A stretch of DNA of 6,806 nucleotides from Planctomycetota bacterium (GTDB taxonomy: Bacteria; Planctomycetota; UBA11346), in contig JAHEDF010000207.1 of assembly GCA_024641365.1 (NCBI GenBank), positions 1 through 6,806 of the forward strand, given 5' to 3'. Shown one piece after another: positions 6,153 to 6,806 of the stretch (the stretch's first letter is position 1; each line of letters opens with the position of its first letter). The notes beneath the pieces are model-generated. The model was not told where the DNA came from. It worked only from the letters and a program-made list of their open reading frames with translations, and made no database searches. The translations under genes were made by a program, and so were the position numbers.

Positions 6153-6806
6153 ATGCATCATACGTCCGCCCGCATAGCTATCGCTCATTTGCTCGCAACC
6201 AAAGGATTTGGTGAACGTGGTTTGGCTTTAGTTTTAGCCGCGGCCTGCGGCGACGCATGCGAACAAGCGGTAGTCATGCGTCAGCAAGCTTTGGATTTAG
6301 CTGGTGCCATGCCAGAAGAGCCTACCACCAGTTATATAGGCGAATTATTATACGCGCCAATTCCCACCAACGAAATCGAACTGTGCAAACAATTATGTCC
6401 AGCCACCATCGACATGGCAAAAGATATTGGCTTACAAGTTACCTGCTTAGCCGGATTAGTCGCATTATGGCCACACATTAGTAGCAGCGAACGCGCGCTG
6501 ATGCGACAACGGTATCTTGATGGCTTAATGAGCGATCGCGCACCTACGGACATGCATTTATCGTCTGCGACACTGACTGCATGGCAGCGAGAATTAACCA
6601 CGGCAAAAAGCGAACCGAATGCCAGTGTTGCTACATTAAAAGGCTTATTGCACGAAACCACGCCACAAGACGCCTATCGCATAATGGCCGATCACCTGGG
6701 ATTAAACGCCAATTTAGCGACGTTAAGCTGGGTGCTTGGTACCCTAGCCGTGCAAGTACGCTTAAAATTACGCGATCCAAAACGTTATTTATTACATGTC
6801 ATATTA
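6153..6806 (+). CDS. Unrecognised helical protein, 3' truncated by the window end
   Basis: 218 codons are open from the ATG at 6153 to the last base, so the C-terminus is missing. The reading frame has an upstream stop at 6102-6104 and no other start codon after it, which fixes the ATG. The Shine-Dalgarno is weak. The protein begins MHHTSARIAIAHLLATKGFG, with a mildly hydrophobic helix (about 5-33) that is not a clear signal peptide. Several cysteines follow (C32, C36, C78, C82, C98): C32-x3-C36 and C78-x3-C82 are spaced alike, which could suggest metal binding or chance. The remainder is helix-rich, with EELTTAKS-like amphipathic segments and YRIMADHLGLN near 175-185. The visible end (RLKLRDPKRYLLH) is basic. 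I do not recognise a family and assign no function. It follows trmB after 78 bases on the same strand, so cotranscription is possible. Nothing on the opposite strand explains this stretch better. Confidence 0.7.
   Translation, partial: MHHTSARIAIAHLLATKGFGERGLALVLAAACGDACEQAVVMRQQALDLAGAMPEEPTTSYIGELLYAPIPTNEIELCKQLCPATIDMAKDIGLQVTCLAGLVALWPHISSSERALMRQRYLDGLMSDRAPTDMHLSSATLTAWQRELTTAKSEPNASVATLKGLLHETTPQDAYRIMADHLGLNANLATLSWVLGTLAVQVRLKLRDPKRYLLHVIL

Noticed and set aside
6332..6661. Minus-strand open frame of 109 codons under the last gene
   Set aside because: Antisense to a longer, more protein-like plus-strand frame that runs to the window end without a stop.
1..6806. Mobile element, CRISPR array or defence system
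   Set aside because: No transposase, integrase, terminal repeats, regularly spaced repeats or nuclease or toxin genes were seen.

Overview
This looks like part of a bacterial chromosome, probably from the Planctomycetota-Verrucomicrobiota-Lentisphaerota (PVC) superphylum. The evidence is indirect. The upstream partial protein resembles the HEAT-like C-terminal ends of DUF6288-type proteins. The largest gene joins a DUF3352-like exported domain to a segment resembling a type II secretion pseudopilin. Base composition is moderate, with frequent TTA leucine codons. No ribosomal RNA, tRNA, transposase, phage gene or CRISPR array was seen, so the phylum is an inference.

Layout from left to right. 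The window opens inside a plus-strand gene with a helical, HEAT-like C-terminus, ending at 566. A strong intrinsic terminator at 592-631 separates it from a convergent minus-strand pair: a PilZ-domain protein (1877 to 1494), then an exported HExxH metallopeptidase-like protein (1425 to 646). A non-coding stretch of about 316 bases follows. Next is a small minus-strand DUF4190-type membrane protein (2520 to 2194). It is divergent from the 696-residue exported protein at 2649-4739, and the 128-base gap between them carries a long inverted repeat and two of a local cluster of four GCATGC hexamers. The exported protein overlaps a lipoprotein gene (4736-5245) by ATGA, so the two probably form a translationally coupled unit. 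trmB, the tRNA m7G46 methyltransferase gene, follows at 5349-6074. The window closes inside an unrecognised plus-strand gene beginning at 6153.

Most of the proteins are predicted to be membrane-bound or exported: metallopeptidase, DUF4190 protein, DUF3352/pseudopilin-like protein and lipoprotein. PilZ and TrmB are cytoplasmic. There is no sign of a defence system or biosynthetic cluster. The most unusual items are the DUF3352-pseudopilin-like architecture with its coupled lipoprotein, the unidentified truncated gene at the right edge, and the excess of GCATGC hexamers.
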